Numbered from the stretch's first letter, positions 1-8,539 are shown. The stretch is 22,188 nt of DNA from an uncultured Mediterranea sp. (GCF_902493215.1 NZ_CABUOL010000031.1:1-22188), one strand, 5' to 3'. Notes: generated by a model not told the origin, from the sequence alone. Numbers and translations are program-made.

Positions 1-104
1 CTATGGTGCAAATTGCCGCCATAAAATTATTTTTGAATAAATTTTAAACAGCTTCTAAATGCAGCCAAGAATTTAACTGTTTTTAATTATCGCAAATACC
101 ATAG
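1..104. repeat. Short inverted repeat flanking a promoter-like motif
   Basis: CTATGGT at 1-7 and its exact complement ACCATAG at 98-104 bracket an AT-rich stretch. Inside, on the plus strand, TATTTTTG at 28-35 matches the Bacteroides -7 element TAnnTTTG; no TTTG lies at the expected -33 position. The left arm touches the window edge, so its full length is unknown. Bacteroides invertible promoters have this layout, but 7 bp is short and chance is quite possible. Confidence 0.25.
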
Positions 105-143
105 AACAAACAACAGTACAAACCTCTTAAATCGGAACATATT

Positions 144-490
144 ATGAGAGCACCGAATGAGAATCATGTGGCTGAAAATGAGGCCAATCCCCCAAAAAGA
201 GGCCGGAAAAGGGAACCAGACCTGAAAGGCATTCAAGAAGACCGGCTATATTATATTGAAATGTTACTGATCGGTTATTTGTCGGGAGATTTCGACAGGA
301 AGGCCAACGGGAGGATGGCCCCCTTCGCTCGCTTTCCTGACCGGAACAAAGATGTTTGTGGATAAAAACGGCAAGCCATTGAGCTACAGCACGCTCATCA
401 AGGAGGTTTACATGGTATGGGATGAGCTTACCCGAAAGGATGAATTCAAACAGTTCCGACGGAAAGGCAGCTGGAAACCTATCAGAAAGT
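144..490 (+). pseudogene. Small hypothetical gene, probably frameshifted
   Basis: An ATG at 144 opens a frame that runs to 365. Its basic start (PPKRGRKREPDLKG) and following helix-like part (LYYIEMLLIGYLSGDF) look protein-like, but the end from about 305 does not. The +1 frame is open from 271 to 490 and encodes a credible C-terminal part (FVDKNGKPLSYSTLIKEVY, then a basic tail KGSWKPIRK). Joining the two frames in 271-365 would give a basic protein of about 115 residues. I do not recognise a family. It lies upstream of DUF2693 and DUF4373 genes, which are often found in phage or mobile regions. Alternatives are two separate tiny genes, a sequencing error, or a fortuitous frame. Confidence 0.35.
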
Positions 491-530
491 AAAGTTTCTT
501 TTAAAAACATCGGATGTGAAGAAGGGTACA

Positions 531-538
531 TACTTTTG
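531..538 (+). promoter_or_regulatory. Bacteroides-type -7 element
   Basis: TACTTTTG matches TAnnTTTG exactly. It lies 28 bp before the ATG at 567, a usual distance for a short leader. No TTTG is seen at the -33 position. This is one reason for choosing the 567 start over the GTG at 516. Confidence 0.35.
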
Positions 539-566
539 CGGCGTAACCAAAAAACAACATCGGATT

Positions 567-914
567 ATGAAAAGAAACAGAAAAAAGGCTTCGGCATACG
601 AAGCGCTGAAAAAACGGTGGGCGATACGCATCCGCCTGGAGAAAAACTACAGTGAATACAGTGCAGCTTGGATGGCAGACCGGCTGATGAGCCTGCTGGA
701 CTACATGCAGTACGGACAAGCGGCGGTGGCACACCGCAAGCAGAACGGCGAATTCAGGCTGGTAAGGGCCACCCTCCTGCCCTACGAGCATGCCTTCGGT
801 CGGAAGTACGACCTGCGACGGGTCAAGGGAACGGTGGTCTACTGGGACCTGGAACGGCAGGTATGGGACAGCTTCCAGCTGGAGAATTTCATGGAGTGGA
901 AACCAATCGTCTGA
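567..914 (+). CDS. DUF2693 (WYL_2-like SH3 beta-barrel) small protein
   Basis: This 115-residue basic protein has an N-terminal KRNRKKASAYEALKKRW segment, a probable helix in the middle (MADRLMSLLDYMQYGQ), and a C-terminal beta-rich half in which FRLVRATLLPYE and TVVYWDLERQVWDSFQLENF match the pattern of the DUF2693 SH3-barrel family of Bacteroidetes. The biochemical function of that family is unknown to me; members often sit in mobile or phage-like regions. The frame is open back to a GTG at 516, but the -7 motif at 531-538 would lie inside such a gene, so the ATG at 567 is preferred. The stop falls 7 bp before the next gene, so the two are probably co-transcribed. The family call is from pattern recall, not a search. 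Confidence 0.6.
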   Translation: MKRNRKKASAYEALKKRWAIRIRLEKNYSEYSAAWMADRLMSLLDYMQYGQAAVAHRKQNGEFRLVRATLLPYEHAFGRKYDLRRVKGTVVYWDLERQVWDSFQLENFMEWKPIV

Positions 915-921
915 AGCAGCT

Positions 922-1746
922 ATGGCCATGAGGTATACAGGTATCTTGTATTTTCCGGTGGAGGTGAATCTGCCGGAAAATATCGCCATGGAGCTGGTGG
1001 AAGCCCGGTTCGGACTGAAGGGCGTAGCGGTGGTACTCAAACTGCTGTGCAAAATCTACAAGGAGAACGGGTATTACCTGCCCTGGAACCCGGAGCAGAG
1101 GGCACTGTTTTCCAACAAGGTGGGACGGGACATCAGCGAGGAGGAGATGCAGGGCATCGTGGACATTCTGGTGGAGAAGGGCTTCTTCGACCGGGAATTG
1201 TATAAGAAGCAGGGGGTGCTGACTTCGGCGGAAATCCAGGAGGCATGGCTCGACGCAACCAAACGCAGGAAAGGGAGGGAGCCGGCCTCCCTACCCTTCC
1301 TGATGGAACGTTTCGTGACCCCGGAAAAGGGTACGGAAACAGTCAGTAAAGCGCCGAATGCCGGAGCACCGGATAAAAATGCTTGCAATTCTGCCGAAAA
1401 TGTAAGCAATTTCCAACAAAGCAGAGTAGAGCAAAGTAGAGCAGAGCAAAGCACAACAAGTATGAAGGAAGAAGATCCTGCTGAAAACCGGTCGAAGCAG
1501 GGCCCGCCGGAATATGCGCTGAACAAACGGACGCACAACTACGAGGGGCTGCTCCTGACGCTGCAACAGAAGCGCATCACCGACCCCGCCGACGTGCAGG
1601 CCATTCTCCGCCTATCGGACTACGGCCGCCTGGGCGGCCATGTGTGGAAGGTGCTCCACTCCACCCGCTGGAAGGATATCAACGCCCGTGGCAAGTACCT
1701 CATCGCGGCCCTGGCAAAGGAAAAACGCCCGGACGACAGGATGTAG
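922..1746 (+). CDS. DUF4373 / Lin1244-Lin1753-type domain protein
   Basis: This 274-residue protein begins with the conserved block seen in DUF4373 proteins: YTGILYFPVEVNLPEN, then KGVAVVLKLLCKIYKENGYY, and FSNKVGRDISEEEMQGIVDIL. This N-terminal domain (about residues 3-115) is winged-helix-like and is widespread in Bacteroidetes mobile elements and Firmicutes prophages, where a replication or DNA-binding role is usually guessed. A low-complexity linker (about 150-195) contains QSRVEQSRAEQS repeats. The C-terminal part (about 200-274), with LRLSDYGRLGGHVWKVLHST, resembles the second domain of this family. The frame is open further upstream, but the conserved block starts right after the ATG at 922; ATG 928 is also possible. 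Function is inferred only from family. Confidence 0.7.
   Translation: MAMRYTGILYFPVEVNLPENIAMELVEARFGLKGVAVVLKLLCKIYKENGYYLPWNPEQRALFSNKVGRDISEEEMQGIVDILVEKGFFDRELYKKQGVLTSAEIQEAWLDATKRRKGREPASLPFLMERFVTPEKGTETVSKAPNAGAPDKNACNSAENVSNFQQSRVEQSRAEQSTTSMKEEDPAENRSKQGPPEYALNKRTHNYEGLLLTLQQKRITDPADVQAILRLSDYGRLGGHVWKVLHSTRWKDINARGKYLIAALAKEKRPDDRM
1421..1452 (+). repeat. Degenerate pentanucleotide repeat inside the DUF4373 gene
   Basis: Six tandem copies of G(C/T)A(G/A)A run through 1421-1450, with a partial seventh (GC). Encoded as QSRVEQSRAEQS. A gain or loss of one 5-bp unit would shift the frame; three units would not. Similar VEQSR-type linkers are common in this protein family. Confidence 0.75.
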
Positions 1747-1813
1747 ACAAGCTGACGGGAAGGTGTGTACGGGCTGGAAACAGAATGTACACAAAGTAAC
1801 TCTCCCCTTTTCG

Positions 1814-1837
1814 CTCTCAACTCTCCACTCTCCACTC
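1814..1837 (+). repeat. Heptamer repeat CTCTC(A/C)A in the intergenic region
   Basis: Three tandem copies (CTCTCAA, CTCTCCA, CTCTCCA) plus a partial one sit in the 216-bp gap before the lipoprotein operon. Such TCTCCAC arrays are frequent in Bacteroides intergenic DNA. No coding potential or clear promoter was found between 1747 and 1962. Confidence 0.7.
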
Positions 1838-1962
1838 AATTGACCTGCGTCAAAAAGTCGCCTGTCCGGTGAGGGGCATTAAACAAATAGGCAGATGGAC
1901 GTGTTTTGAATGCTGTTGAACATTTTGAGCAACAGAATTATTGACACTAACAAAAAGACAGG

Positions 1963-3819
1963 ATGAAAAAGATTGTTTGGATCACATTGTTATGCGCACT
2001 GGCCTTTGTATCCTGCCAACAGGAGGAATGGACGGAACACACCGGCAACCGGACAGGTGGCACGTCCGTCAGGCTCAGAAGTGAGGAGTACGAGAATCCG
2101 GGGACAACCCGCAGCACCACCGGCGAAACGGAACCCTACGACCGGGTGGAGTTCTGCGTGGCCGATGAAGAGGGCTACATCGTCGGCGGGCTGAAGGGAA
2201 TCTACAACCCGCAGAGCCAGGAGATGAAAATCGAGGGACTGAAAGAAGGGGAATACAGGTTGCTGATTCTGGCTGTACGGGGTGACGAACAGGCTGACGG
2301 GGCTACCATACGCCGTATGGAACACCTGACGGACGAATGGATAGGTTTTCCGGAAGACCTTGGAAAACCGCTGGAAGCGGAATACTTCTACTCGCAGACG
2401 CCTTTCAGCGTGGAGCGGATACAGACGGCAGACGGATATGAACACGAAGCACAGCTGCCGGACGAAATCGTACAGAAACGAATCATGGGCCGGATGGACA
2501 TCGCCCTGCTGTACAACAACGAGAATGTACGCACGGCCGTGACACAGAAAACCCTGACACTGGAGAACGCGCGCTTCTATACCCGCTTCACGGGAGACGG
2601 CGGATATGCCGGAGAAAGTAACGGCACCATGGAGCAGCTGGACCTGAGCCAGGCGGAAGCGTTCTGTTTCATGCCCGTCGTGGCAGGAACAGAGGTAGAG
2701 GGACGAATCGACCTCGAGACCCGGAACTACCGTGGAGGAACGGTGGCATGCAGCTACCGCTTCGCAACGGATTCGCTTTGTGCCAACCGGATCAGCCGGG
2801 TGAACGCGCAAATGGTGCATCCGGACGATTACCTGGGCACGCTGTTTGTCACACGGACGGCCTATAACGAAGGCAGACATGCCCTGATCCTGCAGGACGG
2901 AGAGCCGAAAACCGTGTACACCGACCCGGCACAGCGGAAATTCAACACAGCCCAACCGTTGCAGCTGGACATCGACGACGAAGGACGGCTGCACGCACGC
3001 TTCTACTCGCCACGCGACCTGAAAGGGGTACTGGTGAAGGCAAGGCTGCAGGCGGCAGGCAACGACTACTTCGACCTGGCCTATTTCGATTCCATACCGG
3101 CCTTTGCCGACTTCTACCAGAAGACGACTCTTGTCAGCAGAAAAGGTATGTACCGGACGGAAGCGGGAAAGCTGATCGAGATAGACAGACTGGAACCGGA
3201 AGAACTGGCCGCGCTGGAATTCAAGGTGGAATCGGACGATCCCTACTGGGCGAAGCTACAGGAGATAGAGCACGGATGGAACATCTACTTCGGACTCTAT
3301 GGCGGCGATCCGGACCTGCCCGACGGAGGACCGGTAGGCAACTGGATGGGTATCCGCCCGGTACACTGCCGCGAAGTGGTGGCGCTGTTCATCAACTTCA
3401 CTTATATGATAGACATGCAGGAGCACGAGGATATTCTGAAAGAGAACGAAGACCTCCTGTATGGTAACGGGGGTGTGGACGACAAGGTGACCGCCGAAAA
3501 GGTACTGTCACAGATGCGACAGCAGAGGACCCTGCAGGTGGGACTGGTATACCCCGGCAACGGAGTAATCGGTCTGGGAGGAGGAAACATATTCGGAGCC
3601 TACCAGTCTGCATGGGTTACCCACTATACCAATGCTTATGCCTGTGAAATCATGTTCCACGAGCTGGGGCATGTCATGGGATACAACCACAGCAGTTCGT
3701 TCACCTACGGCCCCTGGGCACAGCAGCTGATGAATCACTTTTATGTGAACAACCTGCATAAATTCCCCATCGACTCTGCCTCCTACCTGGACAGCAAGAA
3801 CAACCCGACGCTCTATTGA
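1963..3819 (+). CDS. Surface lipoprotein with C-terminal metzincin-type zinc protease site
   Basis: This 618-residue protein starts with a lipoprotein signal (MKKIVWITLLCALAFVSC, Cys18), followed by QQEEW, whose acidic residues fit the Bacteroidetes surface-export signal. The N-terminal half (about 25-290) is beta-rich and fimbrillin-like in style (KIEGLKEGEYRLLILAV). Near the C-terminus, HELGHVMGYNH at residues 566-576 is a full HExxHxxGxxH zinc site: three histidine ligands and a catalytic glutamate. A methionine in QQLMNHF about 18 residues later could be the Met-turn. Only about 40 residues follow the motif, so the catalytic domain ends the protein. It heads an operon with two fimbrillin-like lipoproteins (43 bp to the next). 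The substrate is unknown; processing of pilins, host glycoproteins or mucin are options. Inference: an exported zinc peptidase. Confidence 0.7.
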   Translation: MKKIVWITLLCALAFVSCQQEEWTEHTGNRTGGTSVRLRSEEYENPGTTRSTTGETEPYDRVEFCVADEEGYIVGGLKGIYNPQSQEMKIEGLKEGEYRLLILAVRGDEQADGATIRRMEHLTDEWIGFPEDLGKPLEAEYFYSQTPFSVERIQTADGYEHEAQLPDEIVQKRIMGRMDIALLYNNENVRTAVTQKTLTLENARFYTRFTGDGGYAGESNGTMEQLDLSQAEAFCFMPVVAGTEVEGRIDLETRNYRGGTVACSYRFATDSLCANRISRVNAQMVHPDDYLGTLFVTRTAYNEGRHALILQDGEPKTVYTDPAQRKFNTAQPLQLDIDDEGRLHARFYSPRDLKGVLVKARLQAAGNDYFDLAYFDSIPAFADFYQKTTLVSRKGMYRTEAGKLIEIDRLEPEELAALEFKVESDDPYWAKLQEIEHGWNIYFGLYGGDPDLPDGGPVGNWMGIRPVHCREVVALFINFTYMIDMQEHEDILKENEDLLYGNGGVDDKVTAEKVLSQMRQQRTLQVGLVYPGNGVIGLGGGNIFGAYQSAWVTHYTNAYACEIMFHELGHVMGYNHSSSFTYGPWAQQLMNHFYVNNLHKFPIDSASYLDSKNNPTLY

Positions 3820-3862
3820 CAAGCGTACGTATTTTGAACAACAACTTAAAAAACTGTAACCG

Positions 3863-6076
3863 ATGAATACATTCAACCGAATATGGGGTGTCCTGCTGCC
3901 TCTGCTGATGGCCGGATGTCATGCCGATACGGCATGGGACAGCATGGAGACCCACACCGGAACAACCGTACGCCTGCTGGCCACGGAAACGGCCGGAACG
4001 CAAACCGGCAATGACGACGCGCAACTGAACGACATACGCATCTACCGCTTCGACGGAGGAACCCTGAAGGAGGTGTTCGGACCGATGACACCGGAAAAGG
4101 ACGGGACATGCCGCCTTGACCTGAAAACGAACGACGGGGTACTGATGGTGCTGGCCAACGCATCGCACGTCGAAGGGCTGGAAAACCTGACTGCCGGCAC
4201 CACACTGGAGGAATTCAAGAAACTATGGGCCGTAAAAGAAGACATGGCTGCGCAAGGCTTGCTGATGAGCGGACAGGCAGACCTGGCCGAAACAACGGCC
4301 GGAAATCTGGAGGTAAAGCTGAAAAGAAGCGTGGCACGGATAGACATCGAGTCGACGGACAAGGGGGTGGAAGTGCTCCAGGCCAGCATCTCGCAGCTGG
4401 CAGACAGAGGGTACATCAACGAACAGACGGAAATCGCCAGTCCAGAACAGACGGAAAAAGGGGCGTTTGAAAAGACGTTCGACACTCCGCTGGCCAACGG
4501 TCGCGAAACATGGCTCTACGCCTGCGAACAAAGCGGTGAAGGAATGACTGCCGAGGTACTGGTACGTTTCAGAGGAGCCTTGCACCGGATGAAGGCTGCG
4601 CTGCCTGCCATCCTGCGGCGAAACACGACCTATACGCTGCACGTGTACGGACGGGGAGACGACGTCAGCCTGAACATCACGTCAGACGGATGGGAACAGG
4701 GAAGCACGACCGGTACGGAAACCGTAAACCGTGCCCTGGTCAATCTGGAAGCCTCAGACCTGCCCGCCAACGTACGGGTAAACGAACGGGGAGACAGCGT
4801 CTTCATCCCATACATGGGCAGCGACTTCCGCCTCGCCCTGAACGGCGAAAGCGGTACGACGGTAAGCATGGAAGGACAGGTAGACAAAGTTACGGTACAG
4901 ACGGCAGCCACACGAAACCTGGAGCATGTGGGCAACGTGACGGTATCGGCCGGACACCGCTTTCCGGGCAGTAACTGGGAATATATCCACCTGGACCTGT
5001 ACAAGGACCGGACATGGACGGGACGGGTGGTACTGGCCTGCGAACCCAACCCCATCAAGCTGGAGGGCAGCATCGTACTGGACGAGAACGGTGTCTGTGA
5101 CTTCGGGCGATATGTAGACGGCGAGCTGGGACGTCTGACACTTCCCCAAGGCAAACAGGCCATGATAGAAACCGGAGACGGGGAAACGCCCTGGCTCAAA
5201 CTGGCAGAGAGCGAAGACGGATACCGTGTACTGGGTGGATGGAAGCCCAACGACCCCAAGGCGGACGGCCGTACGCAGGAAGCCCGACTGGTCATCAGTG
5301 ACGCAGACGGAAGCAACCGGGAGACCTACCCCATCCGACGGGTGAACTGGGGACTGCCGGTGGTGGAAATAGACGGTACCTGGTGGTGCAAGTACAACTT
5401 GAGGGGAAATGTCAAAAGCTTTGAGGACCAGGTGAGCATTGCCGACGACCAGGCCCTGGAGAAGCCGCTGGCCGAGGTGCTGGCTACCTGCAGCGACGAC
5501 GAACTGCTGGCGTGGATGGGCGGACAATATCAGGGTGGAAACCCCGACGAACTGCCTTTGCGGCACGACGGAAGTGTGTTCTACCACGAAGGTTACAAAA
5601 GCAATCCGCAAAACTGGGGGAACATGGCTGCCACACAGATGGCTCCGGCAGGATACGAAGTACCCGGCTACGATGACTATGCGTTCTTCGGATGGGGAAC
5701 CAACTCGAACATCGGCGGTACGGGAACCCGGACCTACCAGAACGCACAGGGCAAGGACATCACGGTGACCGTAACGGAACGGAACGCCTCTTTCCTGGGA
5801 GAGCAGTATGGCACGGTGGCTTTCTATGATTTTGCCTACGGAAACAACCACTGGACGTTGTATGGCCTGGGCCATCAATGGAACACCACGAACGGAAGCA
5901 TATCCCGGATGATGATTATGATGGCCACAGCAGGAGTCAGCGGCAGCTGGTATATGGAAGGCTATGCACAGGCCGAAAAGCCCGGACAGAACTGGTGGAA
6001 ATACAGCGCCCAAAATGCACAGAAAACGCGTACGATCCGATGCATCAAAACACCGGTAGAATATATAGTCGACTAA
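3863..6076 (+). CDS. Fimbrillin-like lipoprotein with FISUMP/lectin-like C-terminal domain (paralogue 1)
   Basis: This 737-residue protein has a lipobox LMAGC (Cys19). Residues about 30-290 resemble the FimA/Mfa1 fimbrillin family: an opening strand NDIRIYRFDGGTLKEVF, then MSGQADLAE (from 135) followed by VKLKRSVARIDIES, a typical pattern, and RNTTYTLHVYG before a DGWEQGS turn. A middle beta region (about 300-500) is followed by an aromatic-rich C-terminal domain starting near WWCKYNLRGN (507), with APAGYEVPGYDDY (594) and a terminal TRTIRCIKTPVEYI, resembling Fibrobacter-paralogous (FISUMP) C-type-lectin-like modules. Family knowledge suggests an outer-membrane pilus subunit, perhaps a tip adhesin. 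It is closely similar to the next gene over its C-terminal half. I see no separate anchor or usher gene, which fits type V pilus assembly from lipoproteins. Confidence 0.65.
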   Translation: MNTFNRIWGVLLPLLMAGCHADTAWDSMETHTGTTVRLLATETAGTQTGNDDAQLNDIRIYRFDGGTLKEVFGPMTPEKDGTCRLDLKTNDGVLMVLANASHVEGLENLTAGTTLEEFKKLWAVKEDMAAQGLLMSGQADLAETTAGNLEVKLKRSVARIDIESTDKGVEVLQASISQLADRGYINEQTEIASPEQTEKGAFEKTFDTPLANGRETWLYACEQSGEGMTAEVLVRFRGALHRMKAALPAILRRNTTYTLHVYGRGDDVSLNITSDGWEQGSTTGTETVNRALVNLEASDLPANVRVNERGDSVFIPYMGSDFRLALNGESGTTVSMEGQVDKVTVQTAATRNLEHVGNVTVSAGHRFPGSNWEYIHLDLYKDRTWTGRVVLACEPNPIKLEGSIVLDENGVCDFGRYVDGELGRLTLPQGKQAMIETGDGETPWLKLAESEDGYRVLGGWKPNDPKADGRTQEARLVISDADGSNRETYPIRRVNWGLPVVEIDGTWWCKYNLRGNVKSFEDQVSIADDQALEKPLAEVLATCSDDELLAWMGGQYQGGNPDELPLRHDGSVFYHEGYKSNPQNWGNMAATQMAPAGYEVPGYDDYAFFGWGTNSNIGGTGTRTYQNAQGKDITVTVTERNASFLGEQYGTVAFYDFAYGNNHWTLYGLGHQWNTTNGSISRMMIMMATAGVSGSWYMEGYAQAEKPGQNWWKYSAQNAQKTRTIRCIKTPVEYIVD

Positions 6077-6128
6077 TTTCTTTACATTTATTTCACAACC
6101 GTATTATTAACAAACTGAACAAACGATT

Positions 6129-8423
6129 ATGAAAAAGAAAATGATGAAAGTTTTAGCCTTAGTAACAGGAACCTTGATCAGCATGTCCTGTTCGAATGAT
6201 TCAGAAGGTAACCTGCCATCCGTCAATCCGGATGCGACCATGGTACAAACCCGTCTGGCTGCCTACGACGGACAAAGCCAGAATGCAGAAAGTGACACAG
6301 ATATAACTGACATGAAGGCATTTCTATTTCAAAAAGGTACCTTGACTGAAATATATGAACTGGGAGCGTCTTCTCTGGATAATCACAAAATACAGATAGA
6401 CAGCCGTACCGGAAATCTGTATGTAGTGGCCTATGCAGGAGGCTCCATCCCGACAGATGATCTGCTGTCCAAAAGCCTGAGTGAAGAAAACTGGAAATCG
6501 AGCATCGTTCACATGAATGGCAGACATGCCCAATTTTATACGGGTGTAGTGGCTCTGGGAACTACCAGCAGTCCCAACAATACGGCAACTGTAACGTTGA
6601 AACGAGGTCTGGCCCGATTTGACCTCACGGTCAATACAGCCGAAGTGACTTCGGTGAACAGCGTAACACTGAAAAACATAGCCCGATCGGCGTATGCATT
6701 TCCGCAGGATGGCATCATCTCACCTGCCGAAGCCAACCGTAAAGACACGACAGTCGTTTTCACGGAGCCGATAACCGATGCTCAGGAAGGCATCATCTAC
6801 GCCTACGAACAGGAAAATACAAACATCGAAATAAGCGTAACAGCCCTCATCGGAGGACGGGAAACGACATTGACCAAACAGTTTGACGGACCACTGAAAA
6901 GAAATACAATCTACACCGTCACGGTACGTCAGGATCAGATCGACATCCAACTGAGCACATCCCTTGAAGACTGGGAGAACGGAAGTAATACCGAACTGAT
7001 CCCCGGACTGGACAGCCGTCTGACCATCGACCAGACTTTGTCCCAACTGACCGAAGACATGCAGGTAACGGATGAAGGCAGTACCCTGATCTTTCCCCAC
7101 GGAGCAGCAGAAGTGCTGCTCGCCGTGGATTGTGACGACGAGTTGGAGGTATTGCCAACATCCGGTTATCCGGTGACCGTAGAACCGGTAGCCCAGACCC
7201 GCGGACTGGAAGGGAAAAACCTCTTCCGGATACGGAAAGCACTCTATGCCCCCGGTATGGGGGCAGAAGAGATGACACTGCAATTCCACCGCAAAGGTCT
7301 GGACAACTCGTATCCCGAAGACGGGATACGGCTGGTGTTACAGGCCAATCCGGTACAGATAGAAGGGTTGCTGACGTTTGACGCGGAAACTTACACGCAC
7401 CGGTTCGACCGCTACATTGACAACGAACTGGGAACCTTCACCTTGCCCGACGACAAACAGCTGGCGGTTGAATTTGCAGGAAACGAAGATCCCTGGCTGA
7501 AGCTGGAACTGCGCGAAGGGACGGACAATGTCTATCGCGTGCTGGCCGGATGGAAACCGAACGATCCTACCGCCAACGGACGTATACAGGAAGGCAAACT
7601 GGTAATCAGCAACAAGGCAGACGGAACAGAACGGGAAGAATACCTCGTGTCGCGACGTAACTATGGCCTGCCGGTGACCTGGCTGCACGGAGTGTGGTGG
7701 TGCAAATACAATGCAAGAGGGAATTCCCGCTCCTTTGACGACCAGGTATTGTCGTCCGTCGACCCGGCGGCAATGGCCGGACAGACGGTGTTCCAATATC
7801 TGGAGACCTGTACCGCCGAAGAGTATTATGATCTGTGGGGATGGGCCTATCAGGGAGACAGCGGAAAAGGATTGCGGGTAATCAACCGGGACGGAACGGC
7901 CGTACTCGACGGTTTTGCAACCGGACAGACCGTTCACATGAACCGGCTGTCGCCAACGGCTCTGGCTCCGGAAGGATACGAAGTGCCGAGTATGGAAGAG
8001 TTCAACCGTGTATTCGACGCGACAGACTACGTATGGGTCATGTGGAACGGTACTCATGAACTGAAGAACCCGTGGGAGGGACACAGCCGAATACAACGTA
8101 CGCAGAAACGCAGAAATGATATCGTTGTAGACGGTCTGGCCCTGACTGACCTGATATACATAGCCATGAAGAGTCCGGACTTTCCGCAATACGAACCGGT
8201 GGTGTGGTATGGCCCGGCAGCACAGTGGAACGACTCGGGTATCTACCACGGACACTACAACAACATTCTGTTTACGGTCTATGAGCCGGGAGGAAAGGGA
8301 TGGTATTTCAACGGATCGATGGCTGGCCTGTATCTGACCCAGAATGGTGCCGGCAACAACGATACCCGCATCCTGCGCTTCAAGAAATCGCCGGTAGAAT
8401 ATATTTATGGTGTAGAAGAATGA
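6129..8423 (+). CDS. Fimbrillin-like lipoprotein with FISUMP/lectin-like C-terminal domain (paralogue 2)
   Basis: This 764-residue paralogue of the upstream gene begins with a signal peptide ending in LISMSC (Cys21) and then SNDSEG, an acidic surface-export type. The fimbrillin-like N-terminal part shows ITDMKAFLFQKGTLTEIYEL and TVTLKRGLARFDLTV. The shared region begins near NPVQIEG; both proteins have the order RY(V/I)D(G/N)ELG, GWKPNDP, WWCKYN (523), SF(E/D)DQV, AP(A/E)GYEVP (613) and SPVEYI or TPVEYI at the end. The N-terminal parts are much more divergent. Its gene is 52 bp after paralogue 1 and is visibly less GC-rich. The product is probably a surface fimbrial subunit or adhesin; ligand unknown. 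The central block from about 558 to 720 carries many Trp and Tyr residues, as in carbohydrate-binding folds. Confidence 0.65.
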   Translation: MKKKMMKVLALVTGTLISMSCSNDSEGNLPSVNPDATMVQTRLAAYDGQSQNAESDTDITDMKAFLFQKGTLTEIYELGASSLDNHKIQIDSRTGNLYVVAYAGGSIPTDDLLSKSLSEENWKSSIVHMNGRHAQFYTGVVALGTTSSPNNTATVTLKRGLARFDLTVNTAEVTSVNSVTLKNIARSAYAFPQDGIISPAEANRKDTTVVFTEPITDAQEGIIYAYEQENTNIEISVTALIGGRETTLTKQFDGPLKRNTIYTVTVRQDQIDIQLSTSLEDWENGSNTELIPGLDSRLTIDQTLSQLTEDMQVTDEGSTLIFPHGAAEVLLAVDCDDELEVLPTSGYPVTVEPVAQTRGLEGKNLFRIRKALYAPGMGAEEMTLQFHRKGLDNSYPEDGIRLVLQANPVQIEGLLTFDAETYTHRFDRYIDNELGTFTLPDDKQLAVEFAGNEDPWLKLELREGTDNVYRVLAGWKPNDPTANGRIQEGKLVISNKADGTEREEYLVSRRNYGLPVTWLHGVWWCKYNARGNSRSFDDQVLSSVDPAAMAGQTVFQYLETCTAEEYYDLWGWAYQGDSGKGLRVINRDGTAVLDGFATGQTVHMNRLSPTALAPEGYEVPSMEEFNRVFDATDYVWVMWNGTHELKNPWEGHSRIQRTQKRRNDIVVDGLALTDLIYIAMKSPDFPQYEPVVWYGPAAQWNDSGIYHGHYNNILFTVYEPGGKGWYFNGSMAGLYLTQNGAGNNDTRILRFKKSPVEYIYGVEE

Positions 8424-8483
8424 GATTACAAACATCCGATAAAACACACATCAAACAATATATTTCGGATAATGGAATTTAAT

Positions 8484-8514
8484 TTTGGAAAATAGAATTT
8501 TGTTCTTATCTTTG
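8484..8514 (+). promoter_or_regulatory. Promoter of higBA
   Basis: TTTG at 8484-8487 and TATCTTTG at 8507-8514 are separated by exactly 19 bp, matching the Bacteroides sigma-ABfr consensus. Between them AGAA-N5-TTCT (8494-8506) is a small inverted repeat that could be the HigA operator. The leader to the ATG at 8540 is about 20 nt. Confidence 0.7.
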
Positions 8515-8539
8515 CAAGATAGATAATTGAGTGAACATA

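Noticed and set aside
13..20. TTGCCGCC near the left edge, matching the tRNA-Gly acceptor end
   Set aside because: Only 7-8 bp match and in the opposite orientation to that needed for an attachment-site direct repeat; likely chance.
516..566. GTG start 17 codons upstream for the DUF2693 protein
   Set aside because: It would put the -7 motif inside the gene and adds residues that do not look like the family; the ATG at 567 fits better, though this is not certain.
4754..6013. A 419-codon minus-strand open frame opposite the first fimbrillin-like gene
   Set aside because: The plus-strand protein has a signal peptide and family motifs; the reverse frame has none.
8433..8470. ATCCGA/TCGGAT inverted repeat after the fimbrial operon
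   Set aside because: Six pairs with a loop of about 26 nt and no T-run; too weak to call a terminator.
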